Source: Alsobacter ponti (lineage in GTDB: Bacteria; Pseudomonadota; Alphaproteobacteria; Rhizobiales; Beijerinckiaceae). From it: a stretch of 64,000 nucleotides of DNA. Made by a program: the position numbers and the translations under genes. The notes below the pieces were generated by a model, which was not told the DNA's origin, searched no databases, and was given only the letters and a program-made list of their open reading frames with translations. Every line of letters begins with the position of its first letter. Positions within the stretch are counted from its first letter, which is position 1. Of the stretch, positions 44,257 to 53,046 are shown one piece after another. The stretch covers positions 62,001 to 126,000 of the forward strand of contig NZ_JANCLU010000013.1 in the NCBI RefSeq assembly GCF_024294805.1. The letters are read 5' to 3'.

Positions 44257-46758
44257 TCAGGGCGAGAGGGACCGGGCGCGCGCCAGCGCCTTCACCAGTT
44301 CGAGGACGACGACGAGGGTTGCGGCGCCGGCGACGATCATCGCCAGGTCGGCGACGTGAAGCGGGCCGAACTTCAGCAGTTCGCGCGCGGGCTGCCACCA
44401 CAGTCCGAGCGCCAGGAAGCCGAAGAGCGCGGTCACCACGCCGACAAGCGGGCGATTGATCCTGGTTACGATCGCGAGCGAAGGTGAAAAGGAGCGGTTG
44501 ACGACGACGAGCCCGAGCACCGCCGCCATGAGCGTGCAGAACACGAAAGCCCGCAGTTCGTCGACCGCCATGTCGGCCCGGGCGCCCCCGAACAGCATCG
44601 TCGCGACCAGCCCGAGGGCGGCGACGCCCTGAAGGCCGCCCCACGCGACAAGCCCCGACGAGAACAGCGGCGCGTCGGGCGGCCTTGGCGGCCGCCGCAT
44701 GATTCCATCCTCTTCCTCCTCGGCCTCGAAAACCAGCGTGCAGACCGGGTCGATCACCATCTCCAGCATGGCGATGTGAACGGGGCCGAGTATAACCGGC
44801 AGCCCGGCGAGCAAAGGCAGCAAGGCGAGGCCGGCGATGGGAATGTGGATCGCCACGATGAAGGCCATGGCCTTGCGCAAATTATCGTAGATGCGGCGTC
44901 CGAGCCGGACCGCTTTCGCGATGGAGCTGAAGTCGTCGTCCAGAAGGACAATGGACGACGCCTCCCGGGCGACGTCGGAGCCGCGCCCGCCCATGGCGAT
45001 CCCGATATGCGCCGCCTTCAGCGACGGCGCGTCGTTGACGCCATCGCCGGTCATCGCGACGACTTCGCCCGACGCCTTCAGCGCCTCGACGATGCGCAAC
45101 TTCTGCCGCGGCATGATGCGGGCGAATATCGTCGCCTCGCGCAGCCGCGCCGCGAGGTCGGCGTCGCTGAGCGTTTCAAGCTCGTCTCCCGTTACGATCG
45201 CGGCGGCGGGGATGCCCGCCTGCCCCGCGATCGCCCGGGCCGTGGCGGGATAGTCGCCGGTAATCATCACGACTCGGATGCCCGCCGCCCGGCATTCCCG
45301 CACGGCCGCCGGCACGCTCGGACGCAGCGGATCGGCGAGGCCGACGAGCCCCAGCAAGGCGAAGCCGACCGCGTCCTGGCTGTCCGGAAGGTCGCCGTCC
45401 GCGCATGTGGCGCGCGCGACCGCGAGGACGCGCAGGCCGCGCGCCCCCATGTCTTCGACCGCTTCGGACAGCGTGGAGAGCGCATGGGCGTCGAGGAGAC
45501 ACAGCCCGAAGATCGCCTCCGGCGCTCCCTTCGCGGCCAGCAGCACAGGCCGATCCTCGGCCAGCCTCCAGGCCTGGGTCATGGCGAGAAGGTCGGGGCG
45601 CAGCGGATAGGACTTCACCAGCCTCGGCGCAGGATCGCGCGGCGGTCCGGCGGCGTCATGGATAGCCCTCTCCATCGGATCGCTCGGCTCCGGCGCGCTC
45701 GCCAGCGCCCCCGTGCGCACCAGTTCACCGAGCCGCGCGTCGCTCGCCTCATCCCCGGTGGGCGGCTCCCGGCCGATCCCGTCCGCCAGACGCAGTTCCG
45801 CGACGCGCATCCGGTTCTCGGTGAGCGTGCCGGTCTTGTCGGTGCACAGCACCGTGGCCGAGCCCAGCGTCTCGATGGCGGCCGCGCGCCGCGTCAGCAC
45901 CCTGGCCTGCGAGATGCGCCATGCGCCCATGGCCAGAAACACGGCGATGACCACCGGAAACTCCTCCGGCATCATGGCCATCGCGACCGCGATGCCGGCG
46001 AGGATCGCATCGAGCCAGCCGCCCCTGAACGCCGCCGACAGCAGCACCACGGACACGGCGACGCCCGCGCCGAGAACGGCGAACGCGGTCACCACGCGCC
46101 GGGTCTGTGCCGTCAGCCGGGGCGACTCCGTCCCGATCGTCGCGAGGGACTGGCCGATCTTGCCGATCTCGGTACGCGGCCCCGTGGCCGTGACCTCGGC
46201 TACCCCCGAACCGCGCGTGACGAGCGTTCCGGCGAACACGGACGCCGCCCTTCCGCCGCCGGACCCGGCGACGGCCCCAGGGGCCGGGCCCTCCTTGTCG
46301 ACCGGCACGGATTCGCCCGTGAGCAGAGACTCGTCGACGGCGAGGTCGCGCGCTTCGATGAGGACAGCGTCCGCCGCCACGCGGTCGCCCTCCGTGAGCA
46401 CGAGCACGTCCCCACGCGCCACCTCGCGACCCGCGATCCGCGTCCTCACGCCGTCGCGCACCACGAGGGCGCGAGGGCTGGTGAGGTCGCGCAGCGCCTC
46501 CAGCACCCGCTCGGTGCGCGCCTCCTGAACAACGGTGATGCCGACGGAGACGACCGCGAGCGCCGCCATCAGGACGGCCTCGCCGAGATCGCCAAGCAGC
46601 AGATACGCCGCGGCCCCGCAGAACAGCAGGGCCAGCATCGGCTCGCGCAGCACATCGGCCGCGATCCGCAGCGTCGTGCGCGCGCCTCCGCGGGGGAGTT
46701 CGTTGAAGCCGTCCCGCCGCAGCCGGCGCGCGGCCTCCGCTTCGCTCAGACCGTTCAC
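44257..46758 (-). CDS. Cation-translocating P-type ATPase (P2-like)
   Basis: An 833-residue ion pump. The phosphorylated Asp307 is in LCTDKTGTLTEN; the actuator motif is LTGESVPVDK; helix 4 has MPEEFPVVIAVFLAMG; the hinge is MTGDGVNDAPSLKAAHIGIAMG. The N-terminal cation-ATPase domain begins SEAEAARRLRRDGFNELP. Helix 6 (MLEMVIDPVCTLVFEAEEEE) keeps an acidic residue but differs from Ca pumps, so the ion is uncertain. GTG 46758 is the start; the nearby ATG is out of frame. It lies 29 bases downstream of the sugar permease gene on the same strand and may share its transcript, an odd pairing. Confidence 0.9.
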   Translation of the reverse strand: MNGLSEAEAARRLRRDGFNELPRGGARTTLRIAADVLREPMLALLFCGAAAYLLLGDLGEAVLMAALAVVSVGITVVQEARTERVLEALRDLTSPRALVVRDGVRTRIAGREVARGDVLVLTEGDRVAADAVLIEARDLAVDESLLTGESVPVDKEGPAPGAVAGSGGGRAASVFAGTLVTRGSGVAEVTATGPRTEIGKIGQSLATIGTESPRLTAQTRRVVTAFAVLGAGVAVSVVLLSAAFRGGWLDAILAGIAVAMAMMPEEFPVVIAVFLAMGAWRISQARVLTRRAAAIETLGSATVLCTDKTGTLTENRMRVAELRLADGIGREPPTGDEASDARLGELVRTGALASAPEPSDPMERAIHDAAGPPRDPAPRLVKSYPLRPDLLAMTQAWRLAEDRPVLLAAKGAPEAIFGLCLLDAHALSTLSEAVEDMGARGLRVLAVARATCADGDLPDSQDAVGFALLGLVGLADPLRPSVPAAVRECRAAGIRVVMITGDYPATARAIAGQAGIPAAAIVTGDELETLSDADLAARLREATIFARIMPRQKLRIVEALKASGEVVAMTGDGVNDAPSLKAAHIGIAMGGRGSDVAREASSIVLLDDDFSSIAKAVRLGRRIYDNLRKAMAFIVAIHIPIAGLALLPLLAGLPVILGPVHIAMLEMVIDPVCTLVFEAEEEEDGIMRRPPRPPDAPLFSSGLVAWGGLQGVAALGLVATMLFGGARADMAVDELRAFVFCTLMAAVLGLVVVNRSFSPSLAIVTRINRPLVGVVTALFGFLALGLWWQPARELLKFGPLHVADLAMIVAGAATLVVVLELVKALARARSLSP

Positions 46759-46787
46759 ATGCCCGTCTCGGTGGAAAGACGACGCCG

Positions 46788-47819
46788 CTAGCCGGCGGCC
46801 GTCTCCTCGCGGAGGCGTTGAGCGTAGACGTTGATCACCAGCGCCGCGAGCAGGATCAACCCGCGGATGAGGATTTTCAGGAAGCTGTCGATCTGGATGT
46901 GGTCGAGCCCGTTGTTGAGCACGCCCAGCACGCACAGGCCGACGATGGTGTTGCCGATGCCGCCGCGTCCGCCGAACAGGCTGGTGCCGCCAACCACGAC
47001 GGCAGCGATGGCGTCGAGCAGGTAGCTGTCGAACTCGTTCTGCTGGGCGCTGCCGAAGTGGGCGACTCCCAGCATGCCGGCGACGCCGGAGCACACGGCC
47101 GAGATCACCATGACACTGCCGATGATCAGCTTCACGTTGACGCCGGAATATTCCGCCGCCTCGCGGTTGCCGCCGACCATGAAGACGTAGCGGCCGAAGC
47201 GCGTGTAGGTCAGCACCAGGTGCCCCGCGAGCAGGAACACGGCGAGCACGATCACCAGCCAGGGAACGCCGCCGATGCTCCCGGAGCCGAGCGTCGTCAC
47301 GAGGTCCGGCACGGCGTAGGCGATCTGGCCGCGCACGAGCAGCGCGCAGATGCCGGCCCCGATCTGCATCATCGCCAGCGTCATGATGAAGGACGGGATG
47401 CCGATGCGCGTCACGCCGAAGGCGTTGACGACGCCGAGCGCGGCGCAGGCGATCAGCGACACCAGGATCGCCGCCCAGCCCGGCAGCGGCACGTTCGGGA
47501 TGTTGACGTAGCTCTCCTGCAGCGTGAGGTAGGCCACCAGGATGCCCGTCGCGTTGGCGATGGCCGCCACCGAGAGGTCGATCTCGGCGCACAGGATCAC
47601 GAAGGTCAGACCCACCGCGATGATGCCGGTGACCGAGATCTGCGTGAGGATGTTCGAGGCGTTGTCGAGCGAGGCGAAGGACGGGCTCGCGACGGCGAAG
47701 AACACCAGCAGCACGATGAGGGTGGCGAAGGGGGCGATGTTGCGCATCTGGTTACGCAACACCCTGCCCATGGCGGAGGGTCGGCGCGCGGATCCGGACT
47801 CGGTGGCGGGAGATGTCAT
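46788..47819 (-). CDS. Ribose-type (CUT2) sugar ABC transporter permease
   Basis: A 343-residue RbsC/XylH-type permease with about ten helices. NASNILTQISVTGIIAVGLTFVIL, EIDLSVAAIANATGILVAYL, RFGRYVFMVGGNREAAEYSGVNV and LLDAIAAVVVGGTSLFGGRGGIGNTIVGLCVLGVLNNGL are class hallmarks. It probably acts as a homodimer with the ATPase encoded upstream at 49382-47877. Confidence 0.93.
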   Translation of the reverse strand: MTSPATESGSARRPSAMGRVLRNQMRNIAPFATLIVLLVFFAVASPSFASLDNASNILTQISVTGIIAVGLTFVILCAEIDLSVAAIANATGILVAYLTLQESYVNIPNVPLPGWAAILVSLIACAALGVVNAFGVTRIGIPSFIMTLAMMQIGAGICALLVRGQIAYAVPDLVTTLGSGSIGGVPWLVIVLAVFLLAGHLVLTYTRFGRYVFMVGGNREAAEYSGVNVKLIIGSVMVISAVCSGVAGMLGVAHFGSAQQNEFDSYLLDAIAAVVVGGTSLFGGRGGIGNTIVGLCVLGVLNNGLDHIQIDSFLKILIRGLILLAALVINVYAQRLREETAAG

Positions 47820-47876
47820 AGGGCGGAAGTCCTCGCGCTGAATAATTCGGGCCGGCGTCCTTTGGCGGTGGGTCTG

Positions 47877-49382
47877 TCAGGCCGCCTCGAGCAGCCGGTC
47901 CTTGCTGATGGTCTCGCTCGCGAACTCGCGAACGATCCGTCCCTTCTTCATCACGAGGATGCGGTCGGCGAGCGACAGCACGGTCTCGGGTTCCGTCGAC
48001 ACCACCACCACGCCCATGCCCCGGTCGCGCAGCGCGCGGACGATCTGGACGACGTCGTCCTTGGCGCCGACGTCCATGCCGCGCGTCGGCTCGCTGAGCA
48101 CGAGCACCTTGGGCGGGTGGGTGAGCCACTTGGCGAGCGCCACTTTCTGCTGGTTGCCGCCGGACAGCGAGCCGAGCGGGATGTCGACGCTGCCGGGGCG
48201 GATGTTCAGGCTGTCGACATGGCCCTTGGCGATGGCGCGCTCCTCCGCCGGCCGGACGAACAGCCGCGAGATGCGGTCCAGCACGGCGATGGAGACGTTC
48301 TTGAAGACGGGCTCGTGATGGAACAGCATGGCGCGCCGGCTCTCCGGCACGAAGGCGATGCCACGACGCTTGGCGTCGGTGGTGTTGGCGAGCCGGCGCG
48401 TCTCGCCGCCGATGGCGAGCGTGCCGGACGAGGCGTGGACCTTTCCGAACAAGGCGCGAGCCAGCTCGAGCTGGCCGCAGCCCATGAAGCCGTAGATGCC
48501 CAGCACCTCCCCGGCGCGAACGTCGAGCGACACGTCGGCGAAGGCGCGGCCGAGCGTCAGCCCGCGCGCGGAGAGCACGACCGGCGCGTCCGGACGCGAG
48601 TGAAGCGAAATGGCGCCGACATAGCTCTCCTCGAGTTCCTCGTGGCCGCCGCCGATCATGCGCTCGATGACCCAGCCCTTGTCGATGCCCTGCGTGGCGT
48701 GCGTCACCACGCGCCGCCCGTTGCGGAAGATGGTGACCGTGTCCGAGATCGACAGGATGTCGTCGAGGAAGTGGGAGATGAAGATGATGCCGCGCCCGCT
48801 GGCGCGCAGCCGGCGCAGCACCTCGAACAGTATCTGCACCTCGGGCGGAGACAGCGCCGAGGTCGGCTCGTCGAGGATCACGATCCGCGCCCCGGAGAAC
48901 AGCACGCGGGCGAGCTCGATGAGCTGCTGCAGGCCGATGGGCAGCGACCCGATCCGCTCGCCTGGATCGACGTCGATGCCCAGACTCTTCAACTGCGCGC
49001 GGGCGCCCTCCATCATCGCGGGCCAGTCGATCAGGCCGGCGCGGTTCACCGGCTGATGGCCGAGATAGACGTTCTCCGCCACGCTGAGGTCGGGAACGAT
49101 GGACAGCTCCTGGTGGACCATGCCGATGCCGGCGGCGAGCGCATCGCGGGCCGAGCGGAACCGGACCTCGCTTCCGTCGATGGCCATGCGCCCGTCGAAG
49201 TCGGAATGCACGCCGGCGATGATCTTCATCAGGGTCGACTTGCCGGCCCCGTTCTCGCCGACGAGGCCGTGGATCTCTCCCGCCCGCAGCGTGAAGTCGA
49301 CGTCGCGCAGCGCGGCGACGCCCCCGAAGGATTTCGAGATCCCGGTGAGTTCGAGCAGAGGCGGCGCGTCGGCGGTGGCCAT
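47877..49382 (-). CDS. Ribose-type (CUT2) sugar ABC transporter ATPase, two ABC domains
   Basis: A 501-residue RbsA/XylG-type protein with two fused ABC modules. The first has Walker A GENGAGKSTLMK, Walker B IVILDEPTSALSP and FISHFLDDI. The second has the normally degenerate P-loop GFMGCGQLELARALFG, signature LSGGNQQKVALAKWL and VLVLSEPTRGMDVGAK. It energises uptake of a monosaccharide or polyol. It is separated from the receptor gene by a 79-base spacer holding a strong hairpin, and from the permease gene by 57 bases. Confidence 0.93.
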   Translation of the reverse strand: MATADAPPLLELTGISKSFGGVAALRDVDFTLRAGEIHGLVGENGAGKSTLMKIIAGVHSDFDGRMAIDGSEVRFRSARDALAAGIGMVHQELSIVPDLSVAENVYLGHQPVNRAGLIDWPAMMEGARAQLKSLGIDVDPGERIGSLPIGLQQLIELARVLFSGARIVILDEPTSALSPPEVQILFEVLRRLRASGRGIIFISHFLDDILSISDTVTIFRNGRRVVTHATQGIDKGWVIERMIGGGHEELEESYVGAISLHSRPDAPVVLSARGLTLGRAFADVSLDVRAGEVLGIYGFMGCGQLELARALFGKVHASSGTLAIGGETRRLANTTDAKRRGIAFVPESRRAMLFHHEPVFKNVSIAVLDRISRLFVRPAEERAIAKGHVDSLNIRPGSVDIPLGSLSGGNQQKVALAKWLTHPPKVLVLSEPTRGMDVGAKDDVVQIVRALRDRGMGVVVVSTEPETVLSLADRILVMKKGRIVREFASETISKDRLLEAA

Positions 49383-49402
49383 TGGCGGCTCCGGCTGGAG
49401 GA

Positions 49403-49426
49403 ACCGGCGGGGTGCGCCCCGCCGGT
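49403..49426 (-). promoter_or_regulatory. Intercistronic hairpin between receptor and ATPase genes
   Basis: ACCGGCGGGG (49403-49412), loop TGCG, and CCCCGCCGGT (49417-49426) form a perfect ten-pair stem after the receptor stop. It probably stabilises the receptor mRNA or partly terminates, raising receptor over ATPase levels. Confidence 0.55.
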
Positions 49427-49461
49427 CGTCTGCGTCGTCCGGCCGGGCCGGACGGCGATGC

Positions 49462-50493
49462 TCAGATCAGGAAATGATCCTGCATCCACTGCATGCCGGC
49501 GGCGTTCGCCTTGGTGACCACGGGGCCGTCCGTGACGATGTTCTTCGGGATGCCGGCGCCGGTCTTCTCGCCCGACACCACCGCCGCCACGCCGGCGATG
49601 ATCGCGCCGCCATGGATGCGGCAGGACGGGTTGCGCACGGTCGCGAACATGCGGCCCTCGGACACCGCCGAGATCGCCGGCGGCATGGCGTCGACGCCGC
49701 CGATCAGGATGTTGGTCCGGTTGCGGGCCTTCATGATGTTGGCCGCGGCCAGCGCCATGTCGTCGTTGTGGAAGAACGCCGCGTCGATCTGCGGGTACTT
49801 CGTCAGGTAGGTCTCCCACAGGCGCGAGGCCTTGGTGACGTCCCAGTCCGCCGGCTGGGTGTCGAGCACCTCCATGCCGGGGTTGGCCTTGATCACCGAC
49901 TCGAAGCCGCGCGCGCGGCCCTGCGCCCCGGTGTGGCCGAGCGCGCCCTGCGTCATGATGATCTTGCCCTTGCCGCCGAGCTGGGCGACCAGCGCCTGCG
50001 TCACCGCCGCGCCCATGAACTCGTTGTCCGGGGCGAGGAAGGCGTGGACGTTGATCTTGTCCAGCGGCGCGATCAGCGTATCCATGTCGATCACCGGGAT
50101 GCCGGCGTCGATCATCTTCTGGACCGGCTGCGTCAGCGTGCCGATTCCGAAGGCCTGGATGGCCACGAAGTCCCACTTCTGGGACGCCATGTTGTCGATG
50201 GCGGCGCGCTGCTTCACCGCGTCGAGCTGGCCGTCGAACCACGTCACCTCGACATTGAACAGCTTGCCCCAGTATTCCGCGGCCTGCTTGCCCTGGGCGC
50301 ACCACGTCGCCTGCAGTCCGGCGTTCGAGAAGGCGGCCTTGAGGGGCTTTTCCGAGCGGCCGGCGGCCGCGATTTCGGCCGCCAGGACCGGGTTGATGCC
50401 GAAGCCGCCGAGAAGAGCGGCCGCGCCGCCGGCCGAGGCTGTCGCCACGCGAATGAAGTCGCGCCGCGACTGCGGCGTCACGTCCTTGATCAT
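49462..50493 (-). CDS. Ribose-type sugar ABC transporter substrate-binding protein with Tat signal
   Basis: A 343-residue periplasmic receptor of the Peripla_BP_4 family. The N-terminus SRRDFIRVATASAGGAAALLGG is a twin-arginine (Tat) signal, cut near NPVLAAE. Later blocks WDFVAIQAFGIGTLTQPVQKMIDAGIPVIDMDT, AAFFHNDDMALAAANIMKA and ILIGGVDAMPPAISAVSEGRM form the sugar-binding cleft. ATG 50493 is chosen with GGGAGAG six bases upstream. Export in folded form by Tat is less usual for sugar receptors and may indicate a bound cofactor or fast folding. Confidence 0.92.
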   Translation of the reverse strand: MIKDVTPQSRRDFIRVATASAGGAAALLGGFGINPVLAAEIAAAGRSEKPLKAAFSNAGLQATWCAQGKQAAEYWGKLFNVEVTWFDGQLDAVKQRAAIDNMASQKWDFVAIQAFGIGTLTQPVQKMIDAGIPVIDMDTLIAPLDKINVHAFLAPDNEFMGAAVTQALVAQLGGKGKIIMTQGALGHTGAQGRARGFESVIKANPGMEVLDTQPADWDVTKASRLWETYLTKYPQIDAAFFHNDDMALAAANIMKARNRTNILIGGVDAMPPAISAVSEGRMFATVRNPSCRIHGGAIIAGVAAVVSGEKTGAGIPKNIVTDGPVVTKANAAGMQWMQDHFLI

Positions 50494-50594
50494 CGTTTCT
50501 CTCCCGTTGCGGCTCGTCGTCTCGGTCGCGCGGAGCGCGAATGGCGGCGGCCTGTCGCCTTGGCGTCGTCCGCCCGATGGGGCGACGCTGCACG

Positions 50595-50624
50595 ATCCTA
50601 GGTCCACCCGACGCGCCTTGGCAA
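50595..50624 (-). promoter_or_regulatory. Promoter of the ribose-type ABC operon with flanking inverted repeat
   Basis: Read on the minus strand, TTGCCA (50624-50619), an 18-base spacer and TAGGAT (50600-50595) form a good sigma-70 promoter about 100 bases before the receptor start. GCACGAT (50590-50596) and ATCGTGC (50624-50630) are inverted copies overlapping its -10 and -35, a possible regulator site. The rest of the 212-base spacer shows no gene. Confidence 0.5.
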
Positions 50625-50705
50625 TCGTGCGCCGACGCATGCGTCCCGCGCGATTTTTCGGGCTCCGGGGCAGCCCCTCCGCCGGCGCGCACCGCCCCTA
50701 ACGGC

Positions 50706-53018
50706 TCAGCCGGGAAAGACCCGGATGAGGGTCTTCGTCACCGCCTGGACTGCCTGCGCCGAATAGGACAGCGGAACGTAGTCGCCGCGCGCCCACAATT
50801 CCGCGAGGTCGCCGTAGTGGGGCGAGCGCGGATCGCCGGACTGGCCGGGCGCATTGATGCAGACGCTGCGGTCCCAGTCCCCGACATCCATCACGAGGCG
50901 CACCGACGCGCCCGCGATGACGCGGAAGTCGCTCGGGCGATAGCCCGCGTGCATCGGCGTCGAGGCGCTGCCGCCCTTCGGCAGGGGACCCACATCGAAT
51001 GCGCGGTCGGAGCGGACCGGCGACAGCGCGTGCTCGAAATAGCCGTGGTGCAGGTCGCCCCAGCGCCAGGCCGAGGGATCGGGCCCGAGCCGCGCCGCCG
51101 CGTCGTCGTAGGCGGCGGCGATGGTCCGGCGCACGAGGCCGTCGCGATCCGGCAGGAGGCCCGGCCGTTCGACAAGCGGGACCAGCGTGTCGACGTCGCC
51201 GGGCAGCAGCAGCTTGCGCGTGTTGGGATCGGGGCAGGCCGTCTCAAGCAGCGCCGGCTTGAGGTGCTTGGTCCACCACAGCTCGAACAGAGCGGCGGGC
51301 GCGCTGTCCGCGTCGAGGCGGCAATCCCATCCCGCGAACACGGCGCGGGCGGGGCCGAGGTCGTGTCCCGAGACCGCCGCGAGGATGCGCCGCGCGGGCA
51401 GGGAGACGGCGTCTGTCTGCAGCGCCCGCGACTCCGCCAGGTCGTGCGGGCGCGTCTCTCCCAGCGCCTCGCGGATGCGGCCCGCGCGCGAGCCGTCGAC
51501 CCATTCGTGGCCGATGCGCCGCGCATCGTGGTCCCAGTCCGGCGGCAGGTTCATCTCGTTCGCCGTCGCGACGAAGCCCTGAGGCGGGTCGACCAACTCG
51601 GGCATTTCGGACTGGTCGAGAAAGCCGGCCCACTCGAAGCGGCCGTCGCCGGGCACGGGAAGCAATCCGGTCCAGTTGGGCCTGATCGGCGCGTAGCCCG
51701 CCGGCGTCCAAGCGATGTGGCCCTTCACGTCGGCGTAGACGTGGTTGGTCGACGGCGCGCCCCAGCTGCGCATCGCCGCGCGGAACTCGGCGAAGCTCGT
51801 GGCGCGCATCGAGGCGAGGCTCGCCATGTAGGCGGCGGAGCCCGGCTCCCACCACACCGAGCGAAGCGCGAGCGCGAGGCCGCGCGCGGAGTCCTCGTGG
51901 ATCACCGGGCCGTGGCGCGTGAACTTCAGCGCCAGCTCCTGGCGTTCGCACCCCTTGACCTCGAACGTCTCGGTCAGCACCCGCATGGGCTCGAAGCCGT
52001 CGCCGTAGCGGTAGGCATCGCCCTGCGTCTCGTAGACCATCACGTCTTCCTGGTCCGCGCCGAAGATCGTGATGCCGAAGGCCGCCGTCCCGTTGTGCCC
52101 CAGCGAGATGCCCGGGGCGCTCGGCTCTCCCGCCCCGATCAGGTCGAGCCCCGGCGCGGTGAGGTGCACGATGTAGCGTAGCGAGGGGATGGCGTGCGAG
52201 CGGTGCGGATCGCTGGCGAGGATCGGGCGGCCGGTGTCCGTGAGGTCGCCGTGGACGGCCCAGTTGTTCGAGCCGTGGAACTCGGCGTCGCGGATGACGT
52301 CGCCGAGGTCGTTGACCTTGGTCCACGCCCAGGCCTGGTCCAGGGTCGCCGCCAGCCTGTCGCGGCTGAACGTCACCGTCGCCGTCGCCAGGCGGAACAC
52401 GTCCAGCATCTCGGGCGTGAACGCCGCAAGGTCGATGCCGTCCGCCGGCTCCGCCGCGACGGGCGGGTCGATGCCCTTGCGGAGCAGGTCGACCTCGGCC
52501 CCCGCCCGCGCCGTCACCACGGCGCGCAGCACCTCCGATAGTGCGTTGCGGGTGAGGCCGTGGCTGCGGATGCGGACCACGTCCTCGGCCTGCCAGCGTT
52601 GCGGCCGGGTGCCCATCTCGACGAATTCGGGCGGCAGCCGCGCGGGCTCGCGCTCGGTGAGCGCGACGAAGGCGTTGATCCCGGCGACGAAGGCCTCGCA
52701 GACGGCCCTGGCGCGCGGGCCGTAGCACGCCCATTCCGCCGCCATGTCGCCCCGGTAGAGGAACAGCCGCGCCGCCCTGTCCTGGGCGAGGTAGCCCGGC
52801 CCGAAATCCGCCGCCAGCAGGCCCAGACCGCGCTTGCGCCACAAATCGATCTGCCACAGCCGGTCGCGCGCCGCGTTGAAGCCTTGCAGGAAGAACAGGT
52901 CGTCCTCGCCGGCGGCGCGGATATGCGCGATGCCCCAGGCGTCCACGGCGATCTCGGCCGGGGCCGCGAGGCCGGGGACCGCGATGGTCTCCACAGCCGG
53001 AGCGTTCGAAGCGTTCAT
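50706..53018 (-). CDS. Penicillin-acylase-family (Ntn) hydrolase
   Basis: A 770-residue precursor of the penicillin/AHL acylase family. The N-terminal part (DAWGIAHIRAAGEDDLFFLQGFNAARDRLWQIDLWRKRGLG) is the alpha subunit. The autocatalytic cleavage site and N-terminal nucleophile is Ser250 in EFHGSNNWAV, followed by PILASDPHRSHAIPS and ATANEMNLPPDW. Members cleave amide bonds of penicillins, acyl-homoserine lactones or other N-acyl compounds. No signal peptide is found, unlike most characterised members, so it would act inside the cell after import by the transporter encoded just upstream in the same operon. Confidence 0.9.
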   Translation of the reverse strand: MNASNAPAVETIAVPGLAAPAEIAVDAWGIAHIRAAGEDDLFFLQGFNAARDRLWQIDLWRKRGLGLLAADFGPGYLAQDRAARLFLYRGDMAAEWACYGPRARAVCEAFVAGINAFVALTEREPARLPPEFVEMGTRPQRWQAEDVVRIRSHGLTRNALSEVLRAVVTARAGAEVDLLRKGIDPPVAAEPADGIDLAAFTPEMLDVFRLATATVTFSRDRLAATLDQAWAWTKVNDLGDVIRDAEFHGSNNWAVHGDLTDTGRPILASDPHRSHAIPSLRYIVHLTAPGLDLIGAGEPSAPGISLGHNGTAAFGITIFGADQEDVMVYETQGDAYRYGDGFEPMRVLTETFEVKGCERQELALKFTRHGPVIHEDSARGLALALRSVWWEPGSAAYMASLASMRATSFAEFRAAMRSWGAPSTNHVYADVKGHIAWTPAGYAPIRPNWTGLLPVPGDGRFEWAGFLDQSEMPELVDPPQGFVATANEMNLPPDWDHDARRIGHEWVDGSRAGRIREALGETRPHDLAESRALQTDAVSLPARRILAAVSGHDLGPARAVFAGWDCRLDADSAPAALFELWWTKHLKPALLETACPDPNTRKLLLPGDVDTLVPLVERPGLLPDRDGLVRRTIAAAYDDAAARLGPDPSAWRWGDLHHGYFEHALSPVRSDRAFDVGPLPKGGSASTPMHAGYRPSDFRVIAGASVRLVMDVGDWDRSVCINAPGQSGDPRSPHYGDLAELWARGDYVPLSYSAQAVQAVTKTLIRVFPG

Positions 53019-53046
53019 GTTGACCTCTCCCGGAAACGGCGGCGCG

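Noticed and set aside
46759-47592. N-terminal extension of the P-type ATPase giving an 1111-residue protein
   Set aside because: The extra part is an out-of-frame read of the CUT2 permease gene; the P-type ATPase domain begins right after GTG 46758.
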